The notes under the pieces were generated by a model, which had not been told where the DNA came from, searched no databases, and was given only the letters and a program-made list of their open reading frames with translations. Positions 53,201 through 61,030 of a stretch of 64,000 nt of DNA are shown here, one piece after another. This DNA comes from CBDBND01 sp965207985. Lineage in GTDB: Bacteria > Pseudomonadota > Alphaproteobacteria > Rhodospirillales > Rhodospirillaceae. Both the position numbers and the translations under genes were made by a program. Positions within the stretch are counted from its first letter, which is position 1, and every line of letters starts with the position of its first letter. The stretch is from assembly GCA_965207985.1 (NCBI GenBank), contig CBDBND010000009.1, forward strand, positions 62,001 through 126,000. Direction: 5' to 3'.

Positions 53201-53680
53201 CGGCTGCTGCAATCGTTCAAGGATGTGGATGGGCATTTCCGCGCTTTATTTACCACGTTGTTCGGCGGCGGCCGGGCGCACCTGTCTCTCACCGAAGCGG
53301 ATGATCCGTTGGAGGCGGGTCTGGAGATCATGGCCAGTCCTCCGGGCAAACGGCTACAGAACCTGGCGCTCTTATCGGGTGGTGAGCAGGCGCTGACGGC
53401 AATCGCCCTGTTGTTCGCGGTCTTTATGGTCAACCCCGCGCCCATTTGTGTGTTGGACGAGGTCGACGCCCCGCTTGACGACGCCAACGTAGACCGGTTC
53501 TGCAAACTGATCAGTCATATTACCGAAGACACCGGCACTCGCGTGGTGCTGGTCACCCACCACCGTATGACCATGGCCCGGGTGGACCGATTGTTCGGCG
53601 TCACTATGGCCGAACGGGGCGTGTCGAAATTGGTGTCGGTCAACCTGCGTGAAGCCGAAGCTTTGCGCGAAACCGCCTAA
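50213..53680 (+). CDS. smc: Chromosome partition protein SMC
   Basis: A 1155-residue SMC ATPase. The N-terminus reads VEFTRLRLTGFKSFVD with Walker A GPNGCGKSN. Long coiled coils (about 165-480 and 645-920) flank a hinge domain (about 490-610). The C-terminal head has the signature LLSGGEQALTAIALLF and Walker B ICVLDEVDAPLDD. With ScpA/ScpB it condenses and partitions the chromosome. The TTG at 50213 is taken as start because the conserved sequence begins at the next codon and GGAG lies upstream. The hinge and coil lengths are usual for alphaproteobacteria. Confidence 0.95.
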   Translation: MVEFTRLRLTGFKSFVDTTELEIERGLTGIVGPNGCGKSNLVEALRWVMGETSAKQMRGGDMDELIFGGTRDRPARNIAEVSLIMDNSSRQATAQFNDTDELEVSRRIEREKGSVYRVNGRDVRAKDVQLLFADLASGARSTALVSQGRIGELINAKPAQRRHLLEEAANITGLHSRRHEAELRLKAAETNLERLDDVIQALDIQLQGLKKQARQAARYRTISDSIRAADALVLTIRQAETQRELETASDALSEAERIVAEKAGIVAEATTAQANAADAVPPLREAEVKEAAKVQRLNLALEQLDTEERRIAAAKEAAETRLALLREDLAREDKRIADAEQALSQLTAEQSELEEAQASQGSSVKNARAKLRETAQAVEQIEGEIAHLGTELAKADTERAAAKQKIEETGLRRARAERRLDEIDAQLDKAKVQAQPMLALQAEESAASHAEKNLAEARTRWEQAEAARSAAQQADQSALDKLQEVRAEDARVQAEIVALEDILAESHEEGTWVPILDSLTVQNGYETALGAALGESLSAASDENAPLHWSSLPPLGSPPSLPDGARSLLDFVRGPASLNRRLSQVGVVSDRDAGERLLATLSPGQRLVTTEGDLWRWDGFVSRAEVPTAAAQRLKQKNRLKELRANLDSQKTKTQDAEAAAATARQKVENATREEKEYRATVREAENAVEEARSAMAEHQRAAAALESRISSLQETRTSLISERDEAGAEEHAAKVILEELGDGSQQRNRNTDLQSQIGTRREYLMEARADFDALSRVSDDRQRRLNALADDITSWSSRRGETERQKESLVERESQAIAEVADLAGKPETLAAQRQALMSELNSAESDRNIAADALSKAEATLTAANTALREAEHEAASTREDRVRREAAVAQVRQNLNTIANAIEERVGCSPDEVRSQTRLKDGDDLPPIEKAEKSLQRLISERDNMGAINLRAEQESAELGEQLDTLNNEREDLIGAIARLRDGIAKLNREGRQRLLQSFKDVDGHFRALFTTLFGGGRAHLSLTEADDPLEAGLEIMASPPGKRLQNLALLSGGEQALTAIALLFAVFMVNPAPICVLDEVDAPLDDANVDRFCKLISHITEDTGTRVVLVTHHRMTMARVDRLFGVTMAERGVSKLVSVNLREAEALRETA

Positions 53681-54360
53681 TCGAACGATCCTGTTACTCT
53701 GCTGGAACCGTTTCTTTTGAAAAATCCGGCGGCGTTCCCAAAGAACCTACGACGATGGCGCCAAAGAGCAAAATGGCGCTCGATGCGTAAAGCACTTGCA
53801 CGTAGCTGTTGAACGCATCGTAAGCGATACCAACGGCTATGGGTCCAAATGTTGCGCCAAGATAGAACGCGGAGATTTGCCAGCCATAGATCTTGCCGTA
53901 GGACTTCATGCCGAAGTACCGGCTCGACAGATAAGCCAACAGGTCCACTTCCGCAGCAGCCGCCAGACCCATGGACATGACGCTGATCACCGCAACCCAG
54001 GTGCCCGCCCCTTCAATTGTCAACAGAACACAGCCCACTGCAGTCAATGCGATCAGCACGCGGGCGACCAACGGGGCGCGAACGTGATCCAATACATAGC
54101 CGATGCCGACCCGGCCGATGACCACAGCGATGCCAAGAGTGCCGGCAATCGCAGCTGCGTCGACAGCGGTCAGCCCGCGGTCGATGAGCATGGGCACCAC
54201 ATTGATGATGAGACCCGCGACCACGCCCGAGACCAGGAAAAAACCCCCGGCGATGATCCAAAACGGTACCGATTGCACACTCTCTTGCAGGGACATTCCT
54301 GTCAGGTCTTCAGGTTTGGGCGCCTCGATATGAATATGGGTTTCTTCATCAGAAGCCTAG

Positions 54361-55204
54361 GGTCTGTTGACATTTAGTGGATTCCCAATGTCGCGGAAAA
54401 GTGATTCAAGCCTCCTTTTGCAAGGAGTGTTTGATGAAGTCAGAGCGTTTTGTGATCACGGACAATGTTTGGGAGAAAATTTGGCGTCATCTACCGGGCA
54501 AGGCGACGGACCGTGGCGTGACGGCGGCGGACAACCGCCTGTTTTTGGAGGCGGTTTTGTGGCGGGTGCGCGCAGGGTCGCCGTGGCGCGCTCTGCCCCC
54601 GGCGTTCGGCAATTGGAACAGCGTCTTCCAGCGCTTTCGCCGATGGGCGAAGAAGGGTGTCTTCGAGCGGCTGTTCGAGGAGTTGTCGGCGGAACCGGAT
54701 TTCGAATATGCCCTCATCGACGCCACCATCGTCAGCGTTCACCAGAAGGCGAGCGGCGCAAAAGGGGGACTCAAAATCAGGCCATCGGCCGATCACGGGG
54801 CGGATTGACCACCAAGATCATCGCCCTGGTCGACGCACTGGGGTGTCTGGTCCGCTTCGTGCTGCTCCCTGGCCAGCGCCACGACATGATGGGCGTCCAG
54901 CCGTTGATCGACGACGTTCACTTCGATGCCCTCATCGCCGACAAGGCATTCGATGCCGGCTGGCTGCGAGAGCAACTGGACCAACGTGGCGCAAGCGCCG
55001 TCATTCCCTCGCTCGCCAACAGGAAGCGGCCGGCGGCCTACGACAAGCACATGTACCGCTGGCGACATCTGATCGAAAACTACTTCGCCAAGATCAAGGA
55101 ATTCCGTGGCATCGCAACACGCTACGACAAGACCGACATCAGCTGCGCCGCAAACTGCAACCTCGTCGAAACCATCATCGCCATGCGTTAAATGTCAACA
55201 GACC
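54361..55204 (+). mobile_element. IS5-family (IS427-like) insertion sequence, apparently intact
   Basis: The element is 844 bases, with 16-base inverted repeats GGTCTGTTGACATTTA and its complement at the ends. The host CTAG occurs on both sides (54357-54360 and 55205-55208), consistent with the short target duplications of this group. It carries a two-frame transposase. The element looks recently inserted because both ends are exact. Confidence 0.9.
54434..55191 (+). CDS. IS5-family transposase, two frames joined by probable -1 frameshift
   Basis: The first frame (54434-54808) encodes the N-terminal helix-turn-helix part with SPWRALPPAFGNWNSVF and the first catalytic Asp in YALIDATIV. The second frame (from about 54760 to 55191) continues with QAIGRSRGGLTTKIIALVD, LIADKAFDAGWLREQL (second Asp) and IENYFAKIKEFRGIATRYDKT (the Glu). 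The switch at 54760-54768 is A-AAA-GGG-type, AAAAGGGGG, a slippery sequence at which ribosomes slip by -1 in this IS group. So the transposase is probably functional. A ribosome site AAGGAG precedes the start. Confidence 0.85.
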
Positions 55205-55792
55205 CTAGTCATTGAACATGAGATAAAGAACGGGCAGCGCAACCAACAAGATCAGTGCGCCGACGCCGATATATCCGCCCTGCCAGCCATACAAGCCAAT
55301 CAACAGGGTGACAAAGAGAGGACCAAAAATGCCGGTCATGCCCGAACCGGCCAGGGTTAACCCGAGAGCAAGACCGCGCCCTTTGTCGAACCAGATGTTG
55401 ATGGCCCTTGTCCAGACCACCGGAGTGGTGCCGCCGCCGATCAAGGCAATGAGCAACCAGCCAATATAAAACGTCCAAACGCTGCCTTGGATCTGGGTGA
55501 GAGCGAAGTATCCCAGGCTCAAAGCAAAAGTAGACCGCAAACCGACCCTGCGCGCGCCGTACTTGTCGATGATGATACCGATAATGGGGGCGGTGATGGC
55601 CGTGCCGACGATGAGAAAGCTGGAGGCAATGGATAGCTCGCCGCGGGACCAGCCGAACGCTTCCTCCAGCGGCACGATGAAAGCCCCAAAGGTATAGAAC
55701 GCCAGACCGCTCAAGCCCGACGCGATCCCTACGCTGGACGCGAAAAGAATGCGCCAGCCATTCTTGAACTCACCGATTTTTGTCAGCGCCAT

Positions 55793-56131
55793 GTGTTCCC
55801 CCAATCAATTCGACACCCCGGCCAGTCTTAGTGCGCCCGGTTCACCGTGGACAAGAGCGTCAGACCGTCAACCTGCGACGATGATCATGCAGCGGTTAGC
55901 AGCTTAGGTTCAGACCGGCATGGGCGGTTGAAAAACGCCCAAAAAGCCCGGAATTCAGCCATCTTTCAGCCTTGACAGGGGTAGGTCCGGTTCCTATGGT
56001 GCGCCCGCTTTTCGCGCTGCAAAAAGCCGGTTCCGGCCGAAGCTTCGAGCGTCTCCAGGGATGGGATTTTAGCCTGTATCGTTCAGTCAATCTGTGGAAC
56101 CGGACCGTGCCACGAGGTCTAAGAGAACGTC
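55793..56131. other. Intergenic region upstream of the ATP synthase operon
   Basis: No gene is seen. The left part holds the leader of the divergent MFS gene. The right part carries the promoter described at 55972-56000, a short stem (GCGGTTGAAAAACGCC) at about 55924-55940, and a leader of about 125 bases before the first start codon. The leader could hold regulatory structure but none is obvious. Confidence 0.5.
55972..56000 (+). promoter_or_regulatory. Sigma70-type promoter of the F0 ATP synthase operon
   Basis: A consensus -35 box TTGACA (55972-55977), a 17-base spacer and a -10 box TATGGT (55995-56000). It points toward atpI and lies about 130 bases upstream of it, giving a leader transcript. 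Confidence 0.75.
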
Positions 56132-56497
56132 ATGGCCGACGAGTCCCAGAACTCCCTAAACGACCTGGACAGCCGCATTAAAGCGGCCCGAGGCCCCGAA
56201 GAACAGGAACCGCCCGGCCGTGGCCGCGGAACGCAAAGCGGGTTAGGTCAAGGCCTGCGCATCGGCATTGAATTGGTTGTTTCCGTCGCTGTCGGTGCCG
56301 GGTTGGGGTATTTCATCGATGGTTGGGCGGGGACCCGTCCACTGTTTATGATTGTGTTTGTGTTCCTGGGCTTTGCCGCGGGCGTCATGAATGTCCTGCG
56401 CATTGTCAGGGGACTGGACGAGGCGGTCGGACTTGGCCGGGCAATGCGTGAAAAAGAACAACGCGATGCCAAGGCCGAGCAGGATCAAGACGGATAA
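56132..56497 (+). CDS. atpI: ATP synthase accessory protein AtpI
   Basis: A 121-residue protein with a charged N-terminus and two membrane helices (about 45-70 and 75-98): LRIGIELVVSVAVGAGLGYF and PLFMIVFVFLGFAAGVMNVL, matching the AtpI/Gene1 family that helps assemble the c-ring and move magnesium. A charged C-terminal tail follows. It starts the F0 operon 11 bases before atpB, as in alphaproteobacteria. Confidence 0.93.
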   Translation: MADESQNSLNDLDSRIKAARGPEEQEPPGRGRGTQSGLGQGLRIGIELVVSVAVGAGLGYFIDGWAGTRPLFMIVFVFLGFAAGVMNVLRIVRGLDEAVGLGRAMREKEQRDAKAEQDQDG

Positions 56498-56508
56498 AAG
56501 GAAAGACC

Positions 56509-57240
56509 ATGGCTGAAGGCGCCGGACCGATGGAGCAGTTTGAGATCAAGCCTTTGCTTGACCTCAATCTTGGCGGTTACGACATCTCCTTTACCAATTC
56601 ATCTGCCTTCATGCTGCTCGCGGTATTCTGCACTTTTACCTTGTTCTGGGCGGCGACCCGCAAACGGACCATGGTACCGAGCCGTATTCAGTCGGTGGGC
56701 GAGCTGATGTTCGAGTTCGTCGCCGGCATGGTGAAAGAGAATGTGGGCAAGGAAGGCATGAAGTACTTCCCGTTCATCTTCACCCTGTTCATGTTCATCC
56801 TGTTCGGCAATGTCCTCGGTCTTTTACCCTACAGCTTCACTTTTACCTCGCACATCATCGTCAACGGCGCGTTGGCGGTTTTCATATTCGTCGCCGTCAC
56901 CATCATCGGGTTCGCCCGGCACGGTTTACATTATCTGCGCCTGTTCTGCCCGGAAGGGACACCATTGCCGGTGGCGATCGTGCTGGTGCCGATCGAGATC
57001 ATGTCCTACTTCATCCGCCCGGTGAGTCTCAGCCTGCGGCTGTTCGCCAACATGCTGGCTGGCCACGTTCTGCTGAAAGTCCTGGCGGGTTTCATTATTT
57101 CCTTGGGCATTTTCGGGTTCGTCCCGTTTATTGCGGTGACGGCCGTGACTTTGCTGGAAATGATGGTTGCCGTTATTCAGGCGTATGTCTTCGCTTTGCT
57201 TTCGACCATTTACTTGAACGACGCCGTTCATTTGCACTAG
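56509..57240 (+). CDS. atpB: ATP synthase F0 subunit a
   Basis: A 243-residue subunit a with five to six membrane helices. The essential Arg is in SLSLRLFANMLAGH, and the preceding helix carries PLPVAIVLVPIEIMSYFIRP. It forms the proton half-channels against the c-ring. The second gene of the operon, closely spaced after atpI. Confidence 0.96.
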   Translation: MAEGAGPMEQFEIKPLLDLNLGGYDISFTNSSAFMLLAVFCTFTLFWAATRKRTMVPSRIQSVGELMFEFVAGMVKENVGKEGMKYFPFIFTLFMFILFGNVLGLLPYSFTFTSHIIVNGALAVFIFVAVTIIGFARHGLHYLRLFCPEGTPLPVAIVLVPIEIMSYFIRPVSLSLRLFANMLAGHVLLKVLAGFIISLGIFGFVPFIAVTAVTLLEMMVAVIQAYVFALLSTIYLNDAVHLH

Positions 57241-57295
57241 GACGGCAAAACACACAGTACACATTGAGATACTTTTCAAAGGAAGGACCCAAACC

Positions 57296-57520
57296 ATGGA
57301 ATTAGAAGCTGCAAAGATGATCGGTGCCGGCCTAGCCGCCATTGGCGTGATCGGGGGCGGTGTCGGCGTGGGTATCGTCTTCGGCAATTACATGACGGCG
57401 GCCTCGCGCAACCCGTCCCTTAAAGATGAAATGCGGACCTATGCGTTCCTGGGCTTTGCCCTGTCCGAAGCGACCGCTTTGTTCGCGCTGGTGATTGCGC
57501 TTATCGTTCTGTTCACCTGA
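57296..57520 (+). CDS. atpE: ATP synthase F0 subunit c
   Basis: A 74-residue protein of two membrane helices. The first has GLAAIGVIGGGVGVGIVFG, the loop TAASRNPSL contains the Arg and Pro typical of subunit c, and the second helix holds the proton-carrying Glu in FALSEATALFALVIALIV. It forms the rotor ring. The spacer before it (55 bases) carries AAGGAAGGA as a strong ribosome site, consistent with the need for many copies. Confidence 0.97.
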   Translation: MELEAAKMIGAGLAAIGVIGGGVGVGIVFGNYMTAASRNPSLKDEMRTYAFLGFALSEATALFALVIALIVLFT

Positions 57521-57553
57521 TCGCAGCTCATCAGATAACGACTGTGAGGCGTT

Positions 57554-58045
57554 ATGCCACAGTTTGACCCTTCGTCATTTCCGTCTCAGCTGTTCTGGCT
57601 GTTCGTCAGTTTTGTTGTGCTGTACTGGGTGGTGGCCCGGTTCGCCATTCCGCGCATCAGCAACATCTTGGAGCAGCGGGAACGGGTGGTGCAGGACGAC
57701 CTGGACCGCGCAGAGACCCTAAAAGCGGAAGCGGAGAAGGCGTTGGCCGACTACGAAGCGGCCATGGCCACGGCCCGCGACCAGGCCCGCACGCTGATGC
57801 ACAAAGTGTCGGAGGAAGCGAAAGCGGAGGCGGAAGCCCGCAACAAGGAAATCGGTGAAGAGCTGACAGCGCAGATCGCAGAAGCTGAGGGCCGGATTGC
57901 CAAAGCCCGCGACGACGCCATGGCCGGTTTGGCGTCCATCGCCGCGGAAGCTGCACAGGATGCCGCAGCTCGTCTGGCCGGCCTTAGCGTAGACAGCAAG
58001 GATGCGGAAGCCGCCGTCGACACGGCCATGAAGGGATCAGCCTGA
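57554..58045 (+). CDS. atpG: ATP synthase F0 subunit b'
   Basis: A 163-residue protein with one N-terminal helix (SQLFWLFVSFVVLYWVVARF) and a long Ala/Glu/Lys-rich coiled coil. This is the divergent b' stalk subunit found in alphaproteobacteria and cyanobacteria, which pairs with b. Its stop overlaps the start of the next gene as TGATG. Confidence 0.93.
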   Translation: MPQFDPSSFPSQLFWLFVSFVVLYWVVARFAIPRISNILEQRERVVQDDLDRAETLKAEAEKALADYEAAMATARDQARTLMHKVSEEAKAEAEARNKEIGEELTAQIAEAEGRIAKARDDAMAGLASIAAEAAQDAAARLAGLSVDSKDAEAAVDTAMKGSA

Positions 58046-58527
58046 TGTTTTCGGATCCTTCCTTCTGGGTCGGGCTTGCGTTCGTCGTCACCGTGGCGAT
58101 GATTGCCAAACCCATCTGGCGGGCGATTTCCGCCTCGCTGGATGAAAGAGCGGACAAAATCCGGAGCCAGATCGAAGAAGCGCGCAAGCTCAGGGAAGAT
58201 GCCCAGTCCCTGTTGGCCGACTACCAGCGCAAGCAACGGGACGCCCTCGCCGAAGCGGAAAAAATCGTCCACCAGGCCAAAGAAGAAGCGGACCGGATGA
58301 AAGTGGAAGCCGCCGAGGACCTGGAGCGATCCATCGAACGGCGCAAGGCTCAGGCTTTGGACCGCATCGCCCAGTCTGAAGCACAGGCATTAGCAAGCGT
58401 GCGCGACACGTCCGTAGACGTGGCCGTCGCGGCTGCCGAAAAACTGATCAAAGATCACGTCACCGGCGACCGTCAGGCCGCTCTTACGGACGACGCCATC
58501 AAGGAACTACCGGACCGGTTGAATTAG
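58045..58527 (+). CDS. atpF: ATP synthase F0 subunit b
   Basis: A 160-residue stalk protein. The N-terminal membrane helix (SFWVGLAFVVTVAMIAKPIW) is followed by a charged coiled coil (ERADKIRSQIEEARKLRE and onward) and a C-terminal VAVAAAEKLIKDHV segment that binds the delta subunit. It starts one base inside atpG's stop and is the last gene of the operon. The F1 genes are not in the window. Confidence 0.95.
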   Translation: MFSDPSFWVGLAFVVTVAMIAKPIWRAISASLDERADKIRSQIEEARKLREDAQSLLADYQRKQRDALAEAEKIVHQAKEEADRMKVEAAEDLERSIERRKAQALDRIAQSEAQALASVRDTSVDVAVAAAEKLIKDHVTGDRQAALTDDAIKELPDRLN

Positions 58528-58692
58528 GTTCCATTCAAATTACTCTGCAAGGCGCCCAGGCTGACAACCGGGGTTTTTGTTTGGGTGGTGTCGCATCGTT
58601 ACCATTTGTTGCCGTTTGAGGATTTACCTCACCGCCGTTTTTTGTTTCATTTGCGGCGGGGAAATCTTGGTTTGGTCGCATTGCTGGGGGCT

Positions 58693-59766
58693 ATGCGTAG
58701 TAAAGTTTTTCTTGGGTCGATGGCTCTCGTTCTGGCCGGACCGTCTGCCGTGGCGGCTGATGACGGGCCAACTCTGTCCATCGATTTTGTGACAGAGCTG
58801 CAATACGAAAACGGCGTCGGCCCCGACGAAGCCAAGCCCCAGTCGGATTTTCTGTTCACCACCATCGAAGCCGGTATTGGACTCTCCTTTACGGAGCGGT
58901 TCGCTTTGGAAAGCGTCGTTCTTGTCGAAATTTTCGATGACCCTGCTCCTGGCGACAATTCCGTGTTTGAGGACCACGGTCTGTTCGCCGAAGAACTCAA
59001 GCTGGCTTACCACGGTGACAGCTGGTCGGCCTTCGCCGGAAAGTTCAATACCGCCTTCGGGATGGGCTGGGACCTTGGTCCAGGTATTTGGGGCGTCGAT
59101 TTTCCTGAAGACTACGAAGTCGCAGAAAAAATCGGCTTCGGCGGAACCAAGACCTTCGGCTCGGAAGACAGCGGTTTTCACACCCTTTATGCCAGCGCCT
59201 ACCAGGCGGACCGTTCGTTCCTGAGCGAGTCATTACTCGATAACCGGGGCCGGGTACGCTTGGCCGACGGGGGTGCGACCAACACCGACGGCCCCGAATC
59301 ATTCACCTTATCCTTAACTGGAGAAGACGTCTTTGGCCGGACCGGGTTCGGTTATCATCTGGCCTATCGCTCTCATGCTGATGGCGATGCGGACGTCAAC
59401 GCCACCCGCGAGGATGGGTTCGCTGCGTCAATCTTCGGCCTTGCACCTATGGGAGACATGGAACTGGAGGGCGTTATCGAAGCGGTGCACATCAGCAACA
59501 GTGAAGGCACGACTGATGACGTTACCTATTTCACCCTCGGCAGTACCCTTTACTTCGCCGAATCCTGGAACGCTGCGCTGAGCGTCACCTTCCGCAACAC
59601 CGACGTTGCAGGCGGCGCCAACGTCAAGGATCACCGCTTCCAGGCCACCACGGGCTATGTCTGGGACTCAGGCCTCAGCTTCGATTTCGGCTACCGCTAC
59701 AGCCAAGAAGACGGTGTTGATGACCATGTGGTCGGGTTTCTCGTGGCCTACGAGTTTTCTCTCTGA
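58693..59766 (+). CDS. Outer-membrane porin-like protein
   Basis: A 357-residue protein. The start ATG at 58693 gives a signal peptide (MRSKVFLGSMALVLAGPSAVAA) and follows a GGGGG purine run. The mature chain reads as alternating strands: SIDFVTELQYENGVG, EAGIGLSFTERFALESVVLVE, ELKLAYHGDSWSAFAGKFN, GFGYHLAYRSHADGD, LDFGYRYS-type ends and a final aromatic VAYEFSL, as in barrel porins. The best family guess is a phosphate-selective or LbtU-like porin. It follows atpF by 165 bases. Confidence 0.72.
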   Translation: MRSKVFLGSMALVLAGPSAVAADDGPTLSIDFVTELQYENGVGPDEAKPQSDFLFTTIEAGIGLSFTERFALESVVLVEIFDDPAPGDNSVFEDHGLFAEELKLAYHGDSWSAFAGKFNTAFGMGWDLGPGIWGVDFPEDYEVAEKIGFGGTKTFGSEDSGFHTLYASAYQADRSFLSESLLDNRGRVRLADGGATNTDGPESFTLSLTGEDVFGRTGFGYHLAYRSHADGDADVNATREDGFAASIFGLAPMGDMELEGVIEAVHISNSEGTTDDVTYFTLGSTLYFAESWNAALSVTFRNTDVAGGANVKDHRFQATTGYVWDSGLSFDFGYRYSQEDGVDDHVVGFLVAYEFSL

Positions 59767-59785
59767 CCGCTTGGTCGTTTTACTC

Positions 59786-61023
59786 TTAACGCTGGAAAAC
59801 GATCTTGCCTTGCCTCATCACCAACTTGGGCCGGGCAAAGGCGGTGATGTCTTCGGCGGGATCACCGGGTAATACCACCAAATCCGCATCCAACCCTACA
59901 GCTATCCGACCCGTGCGTTCTTCCATGCCAAAACGCTGGGCCGGTGTGGTTGTCAAAGACGCTAGAATTTGCTCGAAGGTCAGTCCCGCCTCATTCATAT
60001 AGACGTACTCTTCGGTCGGGTCGAAGTCGGTGATGTACCCGACATCCGTACCAAACATGACGTCGCCACCCATATCCGCATATTCTTTGACCTGCTCTTG
60101 TCCCCAGCGGATGAAATTCCGAATTACAATCTCCGGCTGTTCAAACCGTTCACCGTCCCAGCGGAATAGCTTCAATGTGGGGATTAAAGCCATATCGTTT
60201 TCCATCATGGCCGGAAGGGTTGCCCGATCCCAATCTCGTCGGGGGAAAGTGTGGGCGAGTATATCCACGCCGCCATTGATAGCGGCCCACGCCCCGGCAT
60301 TGTTGGTCGGATGAGCGACAACAAAGGCACCCCGGGCATGGGCTGCGTCGGTGATGCCGCGCACCATATCCACGTCCATGGGAACGACGTTGTCAAAGCC
60401 AACGATCGACCCAGAGAAAATTTTTACCCCCTCGGCGCCTTCACTCAGAATCAAGTCGACTTGCGCTTGGGCTTGATCGGGTAACGCGACATCCGGCAAG
60501 ACGGCTGGGCGGAGATAGAACGGGCTGGACCCTTGAGGCACAAGGGACCCACTGGCCATACGGATACTCGGCCCCGGCATTTCACCTGCTTCGATACGCC
60601 GTCGAATCTCTGCCGTTACGCCTGGTCCTGATCCTGTATCGAGTACATGGACAAAACCGTACTGCAGCAATGCGTCGCGCACGAGGCCTGCCACCACATC
60701 ATTGGGGATAGTCTCAAGAGGGGCTACAGGGAAGTGAACATGAGTATTCCAAAGACCAGCTGTGGTGGTCCTGCCGCTAACATCGATTATTTCTGCATCT
60801 TCTGGAATGGCAAGTTCCGACGCCGGGCCAATCGCCGCAATACGGTCCTTGGAAACGACAATCGCACTATCATTTAGTGGTGGAGCACCCGGCGACGGGT
60901 AAATTTTGCGCCGGTGAGAACAATATCAGTGGCGATCGTCTGGCCTTGACCAAACAGTAATGCGCCAAGACAAAAAACGATTGCTTTGCAGAACCGGCCC
61001 AGCAAACGCGAAAGCCCGATCAT
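59786..61023 (-). pseudogene. Exported amidohydrolase, frameshifted near the N-terminus
   Basis: The start at 61023 follows a GGAG-rich site and gives a signal peptide (MIGLSRLLGRFCKAIVFCLG). The frame reads ATDIVLTGAK and then shifts at the A-run 60905-60908; one extra A would continue IYPSPGAPPLNDSAIVVSKDR. The rest is a normal amidohydrolase: the metal-binding HxH in LWNTHVHF, a Lys-like position in EGVKIFSGSIVG, two His (VAHPTNNAG, ILAHTF), FGTDVGYITDF with the catalytic Asp, and the C-terminal GLDADLVVLPGDPAED. It starts 8 bases after gcvPB. It is either inactive or a sequencing error. Confidence 0.82.
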
Positions 61024-61030
61024 TGAACAT

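Larger units (their letters stand above)
53694..55792 (-). pseudogene. MFS transporter split by an IS element
   Basis: The N-terminal half (55205-55792) starts at an ATG behind GGGGGAAC and has six helices with the loop motif GIIIDKYGARRVGL and WTRAINIWFDKGRGLALG. It ends at a TAG formed at the insertion site (55205-55207). The C-terminal half (53694-54356) continues in the same frame with SDEETHIHIEAPKPED and six more helices. The 12-helix pattern is of monocarboxylate or oxalate:formate antiporter-like carriers. Because the stop codon lies in the duplicated target, even a precise excision would leave a TAG. It is non-functional as it stands. Confidence 0.85.

Noticed and set aside
54367..54808. 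IS5-type transposase read as two independent genes
   Set aside because: The slippery AAAAGGGGG and the continuity of conserved residues across it fit a single frameshifted transposase.
55896..56090. Minus-strand open frame of 64 codons before atpI
   Set aside because: It covers the -35 and -10 boxes of the atp promoter and resembles no family.
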